From assembly GCA_036337765.1 (NCBI GenBank), contig JAYZDP010000161.1:6583-70582 (forward strand): a stretch of DNA of 64,000 nt, in the 5' to 3' direction. Position 1 is the stretch's first letter. Every line of letters starts with the position of its first letter. Below, in pieces: positions 16,135 to 24,997 of this stretch. A program made the position numbers and the translations under genes. The notes under the pieces were generated by a model. It was not told the DNA's origin. It was given only the letters and a program-made list of their open reading frames with translations, and did no database searches. Source of the DNA: JAYZDP01 sp036337765. Its GTDB lineage: Bacteria > Acidobacteriota > Thermoanaerobaculia > Multivoradales > Multivoraceae.

Positions 16135-17036
16135 GTGAAGCGACGAAGCAGCGGCCCGTGACATGGGAGGCCTACGAGGCGACCATGGCCCGCATGATCT
16201 CGCCGGAGGGGATCGCGAAGGGGCTGGCGTTCCGGCCACGGCCAACCGACGTCGTCATCTCGCCCTACTCAAAGAGCGGTACGACCTGGATGCAGCAGAT
16301 CGTTCACGGGCTGCGCACCCGCGGCGACATGGACTTCGACGACATCTCGCGCGTGGTTCCATGGATCGAGACGGCACACACCCTAGGCATCGATTTGGAG
16401 GCGGAGCAGGTCAGCGAACCGAGGGCCTTCAAGAGCCACCTGCCGGGCGATCTCGTGCCGGCGGGCGCCCGCTACATCGTGCCGTTTCGAGATCCGAAGG
16501 ACGCCCTGGTGTCGCTGTACCACTTCATGGAGGGGTGGTTCTTCGCTCACGGGGCGTTCACGCGCGAAGAGTTCGCGCGCGGTCACTTCTATCTGCGTGG
16601 GAAGAAGCGGGACTATTGGCACCATCTGCGCACCTGGTGGGCGCGGCGTGATGAGACCGACGTGATGCTCCTCACTTTCGAAGGAATGAAGGCCGACCTT
16701 GCCGGCACCGTGCGGCGGGTGGCAGCCTTCCTTGGGCTCGACCTGGACCCTGACCTCGAGAGAGTCGTCGTCGAGCAGGCCTCGCTGCAGTTCATGCTGG
16801 CTCACAAGGACCGTTTCGACGATCTGCTGATGCGTGAGCACTCCGAGCGCAACGCGCTCCTTCCAGCCGGCAGCGACTCGGCCAAGGTGCGCGAGGGGAA
16901 GGTCGGTGCTTCGAAAGTGGAGCTATCGGCGGATCTGTCAGCGGAGCTCGAGGAGCTGTGGCGCGACGAGATCGAGGCCCAGATCGGGTTCGCCTCATAC
17001 GCCGAGGTATGCGACGCGTTAGCGCAGCGAATCTAG
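16131..17036 (+). CDS. Sulfotransferase (PAPS-dependent)
   Basis: Cytosolic-type sulfotransferase of 301 residues. The 5'-phosphosulfate loop is YSKSGTTWMQQ at about 46-56 and the 3'-phosphate motif is FRDPKDALVSLYHF. The C-terminal region LRDREG-like sequence is replaced by VREGKVGASKVELS. It probably sulfates a small hydroxylated compound or lipid. It overlaps the ROK gene by four bases, so sugar phosphorylation and sulfation may serve one pathway. Its 3' end overlaps the convergent ACT protein by 18 bases. Confidence 0.88.
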   Translation: MSEATKQRPVTWEAYEATMARMISPEGIAKGLAFRPRPTDVVISPYSKSGTTWMQQIVHGLRTRGDMDFDDISRVVPWIETAHTLGIDLEAEQVSEPRAFKSHLPGDLVPAGARYIVPFRDPKDALVSLYHFMEGWFFAHGAFTREEFARGHFYLRGKKRDYWHHLRTWWARRDETDVMLLTFEGMKADLAGTVRRVAAFLGLDLDPDLERVVVEQASLQFMLAHKDRFDDLLMREHSERNALLPAGSDSAKVREGKVGASKVELSADLSAELEELWRDEIEAQIGFASYAEVCDALAQRI

Positions 17037-17558
17037 CTGCACGTCGACCACGAGGTCCAGAGCGATCTCTTCGAGGCTCGCTCGCACGTCGCTCTCGGAG
17101 GTGCCGGCCGGCAGGCGGATGGTGGCGCGAGCCTTGAAGAGCGCCTCTCCCGACATCGGCGCACTCGTTACCTCGGACTCGAGCTCTTCCACGTTGACGC
17201 CGTTCGAGGCCAGCGCGGCGGAGATTTCCCGCACGATGCCAGGCCGATCCTGGCCGACCAGCTCCAACTCGAGCACGGTGCCTGTGGTGTCGAGTTGGTC
17301 GCTGGCGCCATCTTCCGGCGCCCCAGCGCCGCCCTTGACGACGACCTGAAGGCCATCGCCGAGATCGGCCAGTGCCCGCTCCAGCTCCGACGCCCGGGCG
17401 TCCGTGACCGTGACACGCAGGAGCCCCGCGAACTCGCCGCCCAGGCTTGCCATCCGGCTCTCCTCCCAGTTGCCGTCGTGCGCGGCGACCACGTCGGCGA
17501 GCTTGCCAACGAGGCCCGGCCGGTCGGGGCCGATCAGGGTGAGGACGAGGGACTTCAT
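17019..17558 (-). CDS. Tandem ACT-domain protein (GcvR-like)
   Basis: Two ACT domains in 179 residues. The first starts LVLTLIGPDRPGLVGKLADVVAAHDGNWEESRM; the second has LELVGQDRPGIVREISAALASNGVNVEEL. The arrangement matches GcvR, a regulator of the glycine cleavage system in Escherichia coli, although no gcv genes are near. It probably binds an amino acid and acts through a partner protein. The start is ATG at 17558. Confidence 0.82.
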   Translation of the reverse strand: MKSLVLTLIGPDRPGLVGKLADVVAAHDGNWEESRMASLGGEFAGLLRVTVTDARASELERALADLGDGLQVVVKGGAGAPEDGASDQLDTTGTVLELELVGQDRPGIVREISAALASNGVNVEELESEVTSAPMSGEALFKARATIRLPAGTSESDVRASLEEIALDLVVDVQLDSLR

Positions 17559-17621
17559 GGTGCGGGTAGCGGGAGGCGAGATTGTATCGACCCTCGACGA
17601 GCGCCCTCGCTACAATGGGCC

Positions 17622-18820
17622 ATGGCGTTCGACGACACGCTGATACGCCGCCTTCCAAAGACAGATCTTCACCTCCACCTGGACGGATCGCTCCGTATCG
17701 AGACGCTGATCGAGCTGGCGCGCGAGCGCGGCGTCGAGCTGCCCTCGCAGACTCCGGAGGGCCTGGCGAGCTGGTCTTCAAAGAGCAGTACGAGGATCTT
17801 CCCGATTATCTCCACGGGTTCGCGTGCACCTGCGCCGTGATGACCGACGAGGAGGCCCTGGAGCGCGTCGCCTACGAGCTCGCCGAGGACAATCTGGCCG
17901 AGGGCGTGCGCTACGTCGAGGTCCGATTTGCGCCCCAGCTGCACGTGCGCAAGGGCCTCGACATCGGCCAGGTCATCTCTGCCGTGGACCGCGGGTTGGC
18001 GAGAGCGAAACGCGAGCACGCCGGAAGCGACTCGGTGAAGCTCAGCGGCGAGCCCGCCTTTAACTACGGCTTGATCACTTCGGCGTTGCGGATGTTTCGC
18101 CCCGGCTTCACTCCGTACTACGAGAGCCTGTTCAAGGTGCTCGACCAATGGCCCGACACCGAGGTCCACGGTGTGGCTTCGCTGTCCCTCGCGTGATCGG
18201 TAGTCGAAGCCCGCGACCGGCTCGGCCTGCCGATCGTCGGCTTCGACCTTGCCGGTGCCGAGGCGGGTAATCCCGCGGTCGATCACGTCGAAGCCTTCGA
18301 CTTCGCGCACCGCCACTTTCTGAAAAAGACCGTGCACGCGGGCGAGGCCTACGGCCCCGAGAGCATCTTCCAGGCGATCACCTCCCTGCACGCCGACCGA
18401 GTCGGTCACGGTACGCACCTCTACGCGACCCACCTCGCCGATCAAGAAGATCCCGAGCGCTACGTTGGCCAGCTTGCTCAGTACGCCTCGGACCGTCGCA
18501 TAACCCTCGAGGTCTGCATCACCTCGAATATGCAGACCATGCCGCAGCTCGCCAGCGTCGAAGATCACCCCTTCGGCCGCATGGTCAAGGACAAGCTCTC
18601 AGTCACCCTTTGCACCGACAACCGGCTGATGTCACGCACCTCGGTTACCGAGGAGATCGTCAAGGCCCACGACGCCTTCCAACTGACGCCGCGCCAGCTC
18701 CGGTCGGCGGTGCTCTATGGCTTCAAGCGCAGCTTCTACCCGGGGACCTACCTGGAGAAGCGAGCGTACGTGCGCGGGGCGATCGACTTCTACGATCGCG
18801 TGATCGAGGAGGACGCCTAA
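17622..18820 (+). pseudogene. add: Adenosine deaminase, broken by a frameshift and a stop codon
   Basis: The ATG at 17622 starts MAFDDTLIRRLPKTDLHLHLDG with the metal HXH motif. Near 17765 the frame shifts; one G appears lost from a GGG run. The protein then continues in another frame as GELVFKEQYEDLPDYLHGF and on to SLSLA, where TGA (18194-18196) interrupts it. The same frame then resumes SVVEARDRLGLPIVGFD. Downstream motifs are intact: VHAGEAYGPESI, DRVGHGTHL and LCTDNRL. The region is 1199 bases, one short of 400 codons. Enzyme function is adenosine to inosine, but this copy should be inactive unless the lesions are sequencing errors. Confidence 0.85.
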
Positions 18821-18862
18821 GATTCCGGGCTCGCAGCCGTCACGCGGCCGGCCCTGAGTGGG

Positions 18863-18868
18863 TACAAT
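18863..18868 (+). promoter_or_regulatory. Possible -10 element before the MaoC pair
   Basis: TACAAT lies about 38 bases before the ATG at 18906, giving a short leader that holds the GAGGAGAG ribosome-binding site. No convincing -35 box is seen. It fits a transcript start for the two MaoC genes after the broken adenosine deaminase. Confidence 0.3.
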
Positions 18869-18905
18869 CGACGTTCTTCGTTTTCATCACAGAGGAGAGA
18901 TTCAC

Positions 18906-19388
18906 ATGGCCGTGAAGAGTTTCCCCGTCGAGGCGAGCCACATCCTGATGTTTGCCCGCGCCGTTAACGACGGGAACCCGATCTACAGCGACGCGAACTA
19001 CGCGAAGTCCACCGAGCCGGGCAAGGTCATCGCGCCGCCGACCTTCGTGCAGGCCTCGGCACAATTTGATCCCGACTACCCCCTGCGCCCGCAAGTCGAC
19101 CAGACTTGGTTCGGCTCCGGAAAAGAAGGCACCGGCACGCCTGAACGACAGGGCGGTGGTCCCGGCGGACTGCACGCAGAGCAGGAGTACACTTACCACC
19201 GGCAGCTCTCCCCGGGTGACGTCCTCACCGGCGAGTCGAAGCCTGGCAAGACGTGGGAGAAGCAGGGTCGCCGCGGTGGATCACTGAAGTTCACTGAGTC
19301 GATCACCGAGTATCGCGACCAGTCGGGCGAGCTCGTCGTTACCGCCCGTTCGGTCGGCGTGTTGCCGTCGAAGGTCGTCGAGAGCTAG
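18906..19388 (+). CDS. MaoC-like dehydratase, N-terminal (FAS1-DH/HadA-like) type
   Basis: Hot-dog fold of 160 residues starting MAVKSFPVEASHILMFARAV, with APPTFVQASAQFDPDY and YHRQLSPGDVLTGESKPGKTW. This is the non-catalytic or FAS1-DH-like half found in mycobacterial HadA and in archaeal MaoC pairs. The next gene encodes the matching catalytic half, so the two likely form a heterodimeric 3-hydroxyacyl dehydratase. The ATG at 18906 follows a strong ribosome-binding site. Confidence 0.82.
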   Translation: MAVKSFPVEASHILMFARAVNDGNPIYSDANYAKSTEPGKVIAPPTFVQASAQFDPDYPLRPQVDQTWFGSGKEGTGTPERQGGGPGGLHAEQEYTYHRQLSPGDVLTGESKPGKTWEKQGRRGGSLKFTESITEYRDQSGELVVTARSVGVLPSKVVES

Positions 19389-19400
19389 GGGGATAGGAAC

Positions 19401-19823
19401 ATGGCACTCAAGGCATCCGAGCTTAGCGTCGGCGACGAGCATTCCGAGCAGGTCGTCGAAAACCTCACCCGCACCCAGATCGTCATGTACGCCGGCGCCT
19501 CGGGCGACTACAACCCGGTGCACACCGACGACAAGTTCACCCAGGAGATCGCCGGCTATCCGTCGGTCTTCGCGCACGGCATGCTGTCGATGGGCATGAC
19601 CGGGCGCATGCTCACCAACTACGTCGGCGACGGTCGCCTCGCCAAGTACGGCGTGCGATTCACCTCACAGGTCTGGCCAGGCGACTCGTTGACCGCGAAG
19701 GCCACGGTCGAGGCGATTCGCGAGGAGGATGGTGAGCACCTGGTCGACCTCGCGGTCTCGACCACCAACCAGGACGGTACCGAGGTCGTTCGCGGCAAGG
19801 CCACGGCCCGCGTCGATCCCTGA
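19401..19823 (+). CDS. MaoC-like dehydratase, catalytic subunit (HadB-like)
   Basis: Hot-dog of 140 residues carrying the hydratase motif with catalytic Asp and His in YAGASGDYNPVHTDDKF, then GYPSVFAHGMLSMGMTGRM and VWPGDSLTAKATVE. It lies 12 bases after the HadA-like partner. The pair probably dehydrates 3-hydroxyacyl thioesters or hydrates enoyl thioesters; the chain or ring type of the substrate cannot be read from sequence. Confidence 0.85.
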   Translation: MALKASELSVGDEHSEQVVENLTRTQIVMYAGASGDYNPVHTDDKFTQEIAGYPSVFAHGMLSMGMTGRMLTNYVGDGRLAKYGVRFTSQVWPGDSLTAKATVEAIREEDGEHLVDLAVSTTNQDGTEVVRGKATARVDP

Positions 19824-19840
19824 GGACCGGTCTCTCGTCA

Positions 19841-21178
19841 GTGACGATAGACGGCCGACTGACGCGGCGCGAGGCGCTGGCTGCCGGAACTGCGGTGGTT
19901 GGCGTGCTCGCTGGTGGTCGTGCGCGGGCGCAGACTCGCTCGCGCGTCGCCCTGGTGGGGACGGGCGTTCGCGGCACTTCGCTGTGGGGCCGCAATCTGG
20001 TCGAGAACTACGGCGACGCCGTCGAGATCGTCGGTCTCTGCGACACCAACCCTGGTCGGCTCCAGTACGGGTCGAGCTACATCGGTGCGGGCTGCCCAAC
20101 CTACGGCAACTTCGACCAGATGTTGGCCGAGGCACGCCCCGACAAAGTGATCGTCACCACCGTCGATGCGACTCACCACGAGCAGATAGTCGCCGCTCTC
20201 GAAGCAGGATCGGAAGCGATCACCGAAAAGCCACTGACGACGGACGCGGCGAAGTGCCAGGCGATTCTCGACGCCATCGATCGTACCGGCGGCCGGGTCA
20301 CCGTGACCCACAACTACCGCTACTCGCCCCATCGCAGGCGGATCAAGGAGCTGCTGATGGAAAGGCGGATCGGGAGACTGACCTCGATCGACTTTCACTG
20401 GTATCTCGACATTCACCACGGTGCCGCCTACTTCCGCCGCTGGCATGGGAAGGAGCGTTATTCGGGGGGGCTCTACGTTCACAAGGCGAGTCACCACTTC
20501 GACCTGCTCAACTGGTGGATCGAGTCGGACCCGGAAGTGGTGTACGGCCAGGCGGGCCTCGAGCACTACGGTGCCAACGGTCCGTACCGCAGCGACAAGT
20601 GCCGTGGCTGCCCCCACGCCGAGCGTTGTGATTTTCACTGGGACATCACCTCGTCGCAGCGCATGGTGGATCTCTACGTCGCCAACGAGCATCACGACGG
20701 CTACATCCGCGATGGCTGTGTGTACTCCGAAGAGATCGACATCTTCGACAAGATGGCGGCCCAGATCCGCTACGTGAACGGAGCCCAGGTGACCTACTCG
20801 TGCACGAGCTACTCGCCGTACGAGGGGTACCGCATCGCCTTTAACGGCACCGAGGGCCGGCTCGAAGCCTGGATTCAGGAGCGCCAGCCCTGGCCGCGCG
20901 AGAGCTACGACGAGCTGCGAGTCACTGATAATTTCGGGGAGACGGAGCTGATCCGGATCCCGCACCGTAGCGGCGGACATGGTGGTGGCGACGTGCTCAT
21001 GCTGGATCACATCTTCCGAGATTCGCAGGGGACGGACCCGTTCAAGCAGCGCGCCGACGTGCGTCAGGGAGCGATGGCGGTTCTCACCGGGTTTGCGGCG
21101 CGGCGTAGTGCCCGATCCGGGCAGCCGGTGCGGATCGCCGATCTCACGAGTCTGGTACCGAAGGAGCAGTGGGTATGA
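19841..21178 (+). CDS. Gfo/Idh/MocA oxidoreductase with Tat signal
   Basis: NAD(P)-dependent sugar or polyol oxidoreductase with a twin-arginine leader (LTRREALAAGTAVVGVLAGGRARA), so it is probably exported folded with bound cofactor. The Rossmann motif is VALVGTGVRGTSLWG and the conserved motif ITEKPLTTDAAKCQAI includes the EKP signature. A cysteine cluster KCRGCPHAERCDFHWD suggests a structural metal site. The start is GTG at 19841. Its stop overlaps the ATG of the PQQ dehydrogenase as ATGA. Confidence 0.85.
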   Translation: MTIDGRLTRREALAAGTAVVGVLAGGRARAQTRSRVALVGTGVRGTSLWGRNLVENYGDAVEIVGLCDTNPGRLQYGSSYIGAGCPTYGNFDQMLAEARPDKVIVTTVDATHHEQIVAALEAGSEAITEKPLTTDAAKCQAILDAIDRTGGRVTVTHNYRYSPHRRRIKELLMERRIGRLTSIDFHWYLDIHHGAAYFRRWHGKERYSGGLYVHKASHHFDLLNWWIESDPEVVYGQAGLEHYGANGPYRSDKCRGCPHAERCDFHWDITSSQRMVDLYVANEHHDGYIRDGCVYSEEIDIFDKMAAQIRYVNGAQVTYSCTSYSPYEGYRIAFNGTEGRLEAWIQERQPWPRESYDELRVTDNFGETELIRIPHRSGGHGGGDVLMLDHIFRDSQGTDPFKQRADVRQGAMAVLTGFAARRSARSGQPVRIADLTSLVPKEQWV

Positions 21179-23112
21179 GATGGCGAAGATCTCTCAGAGC
21201 AGGTGCTTTCGTTGCCTTGCTGCCAGCGTTGGCGATGGCACAGACCTCGGCTGGCGATTGGCGGAGCTACGCGGCTGATCACGGCAGCACCAAGTACTCA
21301 CCGCTCGATCAGATCGATCGGACCAACGTCGATCGGCTAGATATCGTCTGGCGCTGGAAGAACGTCGACATCGAGCGTGGGGGAGGGGCCGGCGGCCCGT
21401 TCGGCAACGTCTTCGAGACCACTCCGATCGCGATAGGCGGCAAGCTCTACATGTCGAGCGGCGCCGGCCGCGCGGCCGCGATCGACGGCAGGACCGGCGA
21501 AACGCTGTGGGTGTTCGAGCCCAAGGAGTTCGGGTGGGACAAGGGCGGGCGCGGCTTCGGCATCTCGAGAGGGCTCAGCTCGTACTCGGTCGGTGACGAG
21601 GAGCGCCTGCTGCTCACGTCGTTCGGTCATCTGGTGTCGCTCGACTCGTCGAACGGCCGACCGAAGACCTCCTTCGGCGACGACGGCCGGGTCGACCTGA
21701 CGATTCTGGGCGAGGGCCGCGAGCCACTACGGAACTTCTTCTGGACCTCGTCGCCCATGATCTGCGGCAAGACGATGGTCGTTGGCAACTCGACGACCGA
21801 CCCCTACCACCTCAAGAAGGGTGTGCCTGGCACGATCCGTGGGTACGACGTCGAAACCGGAGAGATGAAGTGGCTCTTCGACATCATTCCCCGGCCCGGG
21901 CAGTTCGGCTACGAGACCTGGGAGAACGGATCTGCCGAGTACTCGGGCCACGGCAACGTCTGGACCTGGTTCAGCTGCGACGCCGAGCTCGGGTTGGTCT
22001 ATGCACCCACCTCGACGCCGAACGACGATTGGTACGGCGGCCATCGCCACGGCGATGGGCTGTTCGGTGAGTCACTGGTAGCCCTCGACCTCGAGACCGG
22101 CGAGCGCAAGTGGCACTTCCAAGCTGTGCATCACGGGTTGTGGGACTACGACTTCCCCTGCGCTCCGCTGCTGGCGGACGTCGTGGTCGACGGTCGGGCG
22201 CGCAAGGTGATCGCGGCGCCGTCGAAGCAGGCGATTCTGTATGTGCTCGATCGCGAGACCGGCGAGCCGATCTGGCCAATTCCCGAAGTGGAGGTGCCGG
22301 CCTCCGACGTTCCGGGTGAGAGGGCATCACCCACTCAGCCGTATCCGACCAAGCCCGCGCCCTACGACCTGCACGGGCTGACGGAGGCCGACCTCATCAG
22401 CCTGACGCCCGAGCTCAACCGCGAAGCTCGCGAGATCCTGGCGAAGCACCGGGCTGGGCCGATCTTTCTGCCTCCCCTGGTGCCCGCGCATGCCGCCGAC
22501 GGCAAGATCGGGGCGGTTCAGAATCCGGGCCCGGTCGGCGGCAGTGACTGGAACGGCGCCGGTCTCGATCCGGAGACCGGCATCATCTACATCCCGACCG
22601 TCACCGCCCCGATGTCGATCGCGCTCGGGCCCCCTCAGCGGGGTGACGTCGATTTCATGATCGCGGGCAACGGCTTCCTCGAAGGGCCTCAGGGGCTGCC
22701 GCCCACCAACCCGCCGTGGGGAAGCATCGTCGCCATCGACCTGAACACCGGCGAGACCCTGTGGAGGGTGGCGAACGGCGACTCGCACCGAGACCATCCG
22801 GCCCTGGCCGGTCTGGACCTGCCCGAAGATCTTGGCAATCGGGGTCGTGCTGCGCCGCTGGTTACGAAGACCCTGCTGTTTGCCGCCGACGGCTCGAAGG
22901 ACATGATCGCCGTGCCGCCGGGCGGCGGCGGCCGAGGCTTCCGCGCCTTCGACAAGAAGACCGGCGAGAAGATCTGGGAGATGGAGCTGCCGGCGGGTGG
23001 GACCGGGGCGCCGATGACCTATCTCGCCAGGGGCCGGCAGTACATCATCGTACCGATCGGTGAGCGGGAGCACGACGGTGAGTTCATCGCGTTGGCGCTC
23101 GGAGCCGACTGA
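21175..23112 (+). CDS. PQQ-dependent dehydrogenase (glucose/quinate-type propeller)
   Basis: Periplasmic quinoprotein of 645 residues with a cleavable signal (LRAGAFVALLPALAMA) and no N-terminal membrane block, unlike membrane glucose dehydrogenase. The start of the fold is DWRSYAADHGSTKYSPLDQI; the active-site region is VHHGLWDYDFPCAPLLAD; the end is YLARGRQYIIVPIG. The ATG at 21175 has AAGGAG at 21161 and overlaps the preceding stop. Pairing with a Tat-exported Gfo/Idh protein suggests oxidation of a sugar or cyclic polyol in the periplasm. Confidence 0.88.
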   Translation: MRWRRSLRAGAFVALLPALAMAQTSAGDWRSYAADHGSTKYSPLDQIDRTNVDRLDIVWRWKNVDIERGGGAGGPFGNVFETTPIAIGGKLYMSSGAGRAAAIDGRTGETLWVFEPKEFGWDKGGRGFGISRGLSSYSVGDEERLLLTSFGHLVSLDSSNGRPKTSFGDDGRVDLTILGEGREPLRNFFWTSSPMICGKTMVVGNSTTDPYHLKKGVPGTIRGYDVETGEMKWLFDIIPRPGQFGYETWENGSAEYSGHGNVWTWFSCDAELGLVYAPTSTPNDDWYGGHRHGDGLFGESLVALDLETGERKWHFQAVHHGLWDYDFPCAPLLADVVVDGRARKVIAAPSKQAILYVLDRETGEPIWPIPEVEVPASDVPGERASPTQPYPTKPAPYDLHGLTEADLISLTPELNREAREILAKHRAGPIFLPPLVPAHAADGKIGAVQNPGPVGGSDWNGAGLDPETGIIYIPTVTAPMSIALGPPQRGDVDFMIAGNGFLEGPQGLPPTNPPWGSIVAIDLNTGETLWRVANGDSHRDHPALAGLDLPEDLGNRGRAAPLVTKTLLFAADGSKDMIAVPPGGGGRGFRAFDKKTGEKIWEMELPAGGTGAPMTYLARGRQYIIVPIGEREHDGEFIALALGAD

Positions 23113-23139
23113 AGCCGATAGAAGTGGAGGAACCGACTC

Positions 23140-23964
23140 ATGAAGCTGACACCCACTCTGATCGCCACCGCGGCCGGCCTGTCCATTGCGGTCTCCGCGG
23201 TCGCCGAGTCCCGTTCGTACGTACGCTTCGAGAAGGACGGTCGCATCGCCTACGGCCGGGTCATGGGCGACTCGATCGTGGAGCTCGAGGACAACTTCCT
23301 CGTCTCGACCCGCGAGTCCGACATGCTGCACCCGCTCTCGGGCGTCAAGCTGTTGGCGCCGGTGGTGCCGTCGAAGGTCATCGCCGTCGGGCTGAACTAC
23401 CGCAGTCATCTGGGTAACGCCGAGCCCGCGAAGGAGCCCGGCCTCTTTTTCAAGAGCCCGACCTCGATCGTCGGGCCTGACGCCGACATCGTGCTTCCTC
23501 CCGGCGCCACCAACACCCACTACGAGTCGGAGATGGTTCTAGTGATCGGCAAGCGCGCCAAGAGTGTCAGCGTCGAGGAAGCACCGAGCCATATCTTCGG
23601 CGTGACCGCCGGCAACGATGTCTCTGAGCGGGCCTGGCAGCGCTCTGACCTGCAGTGGTTCCGGGCCAAGGGCTCCGATACCTTCGGTCCGATTGGGCCG
23701 GTGGTCGCCACCGGTCTCGACCCCGACGACCTGATGATGGTCGGTAAGCTCAATGGCGAGGTGATGCAGAAGCAGTCGACCAGCGACCTGCTCTTCGGTA
23801 GCGCCAAGATCGTCAGCTACCTGTCGAGCTTCCTGACTCTCGAAGTCGGCGATGTCATCTTTACCGGCACCCCTGGAAGCACGAAGGCAATGAAGCCTGG
23901 CGACGTCTTCGAGATCGAGCTCGAAGGGGTCGGGACCTTGCGCAACCCCATCGCCTCTCGTTGA
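23140..23964 (+). CDS. Fumarylacetoacetate hydrolase-family protein with apparent signal peptide
   Basis: FAH-fold hydrolase or decarboxylase of 274 residues. The core has VIAVGLNYRSHLGNAE, FFKSPTSIVGPDADI, metal ligands in HYESEMVLVIGKRAK, and GNDVSERAWQRSDLQW, ending with VGDVIFTGTPGST. Unusually, the first 23 residues (MKLTPTLIATAAGLSIAVSAVAES) look like a Sec signal with an AVA cleavage site, and the annotated start follows GTGGAGG. FAH enzymes are normally cytoplasmic. Neighbours are a periplasmic quinoprotein upstream and an aldo/keto reductase downstream. Confidence 0.87.
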   Translation: MKLTPTLIATAAGLSIAVSAVAESRSYVRFEKDGRIAYGRVMGDSIVELEDNFLVSTRESDMLHPLSGVKLLAPVVPSKVIAVGLNYRSHLGNAEPAKEPGLFFKSPTSIVGPDADIVLPPGATNTHYESEMVLVIGKRAKSVSVEEAPSHIFGVTAGNDVSERAWQRSDLQWFRAKGSDTFGPIGPVVATGLDPDDLMMVGKLNGEVMQKQSTSDLLFGSAKIVSYLSSFLTLEVGDVIFTGTPGSTKAMKPGDVFEIELEGVGTLRNPIASR

Positions 23965-23981
23965 CCGCTAAGGAGTCTGCC

Positions 23982-24989
23982 ATGGAGCAGCGATCCCTCG
24001 GGCTGACCGGAGCCCGTGTGCCCACCATCTGCCTCGGCACCATGACCTTCGGTCTGCAGTGCGACGAAGAGACCTCCTTCGCCATTCTCGATGCAGCGTT
24101 CGCGGCGGGAGTCGACTTCTTCGACACGGCTGACGTCTATCCGCTCGGTAGCGACCTCGAGCTCAACGGCGAGACCGAGCGGATCATCGGCCGTTGGATG
24201 CAGTCGCGCGGCTGCCGCGACTCGATCTTCTTGGCCACGAAGTGTCGCGGCAAGATGGGGGAAGGCGCCAACGATGCCGGACTGTCCCGCTACCACATCC
24301 AGCGCGCGGTCGAGGAGAGCCTGCGCCGGCTTCAGACCGATGTGGTCGACCTTTACCAGACGCACTTCTTCGACCCGCACACGCCGATCGACGAGACGCT
24401 AGGGGCGCTCGACGACCTGGTGCACCAGGGCAAGGTGCGCTACATCGGTTGCTCGAACTACCCCGCGTGGCGGTTGAGCGAGGCTCTCGAGGCGTCGAAG
24501 CGCCTTGGCCTCGCGCGCTACCAGTCGCTGCAGCCACGCTACAACCTTCTCTACAGGGAGATCGAAACCGAGGTGCTGCCGCTGGTGCAAGACGCGGGAG
24601 TTGGCGTCATCGTCTACAACCCGATCGCCGGAGGGCTCTTGGCGGGCAAGTATCGGGCCGGCGAGGCACCGAGAGAGGGCACTCGCTTCACGCTCGGGAA
24701 CTCGGCCGCGATGTACCAGCGGCGCTATTGGGACGAAGTGCAGCTCGACGCCGTGGACGCGCTGCGAGTGGCGGCGGAGGAGCGAGACGTTTCGCTGGCC
24801 ACGGTCGCCGTTGCATGGGTCCTCGCACAGCCCGGCATCACGTCGGCGATCATCGGTGCATCGAAGCCCCAGCAGCTCGATGCCACTGTCGCGGGAGCGG
24901 ACCTCGACCTCGACGACGAGATGCGGACCCTGTGTGACGAGGTGTGGTGGAAGCTGCCGCGTCGCGAGGTGCTCGAGGGCTATCGTTAG
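23982..24989 (+). CDS. Aldo/keto reductase
   Basis: NADPH-dependent TIM-barrel reductase of 335 residues. Catalytic tetrad positions are visible: Asp and Tyr in FFDTADVYPLG, Lys in IFLATKCRGKMG, His in LYQTHFFDPHTP. The cofactor loop IIGASKPQQLDATV is near the end. The ATG at 23982 follows AAGGAG. It lies 17 bases after the FAH gene, so both probably act on one catabolic route. The substrate is unknown. Confidence 0.88.
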   Translation: MEQRSLGLTGARVPTICLGTMTFGLQCDEETSFAILDAAFAAGVDFFDTADVYPLGSDLELNGETERIIGRWMQSRGCRDSIFLATKCRGKMGEGANDAGLSRYHIQRAVEESLRRLQTDVVDLYQTHFFDPHTPIDETLGALDDLVHQGKVRYIGCSNYPAWRLSEALEASKRLGLARYQSLQPRYNLLYREIETEVLPLVQDAGVGVIVYNPIAGGLLAGKYRAGEAPREGTRFTLGNSAAMYQRRYWDEVQLDAVDALRVAAEERDVSLATVAVAWVLAQPGITSAIIGASKPQQLDATVAGADLDLDDEMRTLCDEVWWKLPRREVLEGYR

Positions 24990-24997
24990 AGGCATCC

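Noticed and set aside
18194..18196. TGA as a selenocysteine codon in adenosine deaminase
   Set aside because: The family has no cysteine or selenocysteine at this place, there is a second lesion upstream, and no SECIS-like hairpin is evident; an arginine codon change is simpler.
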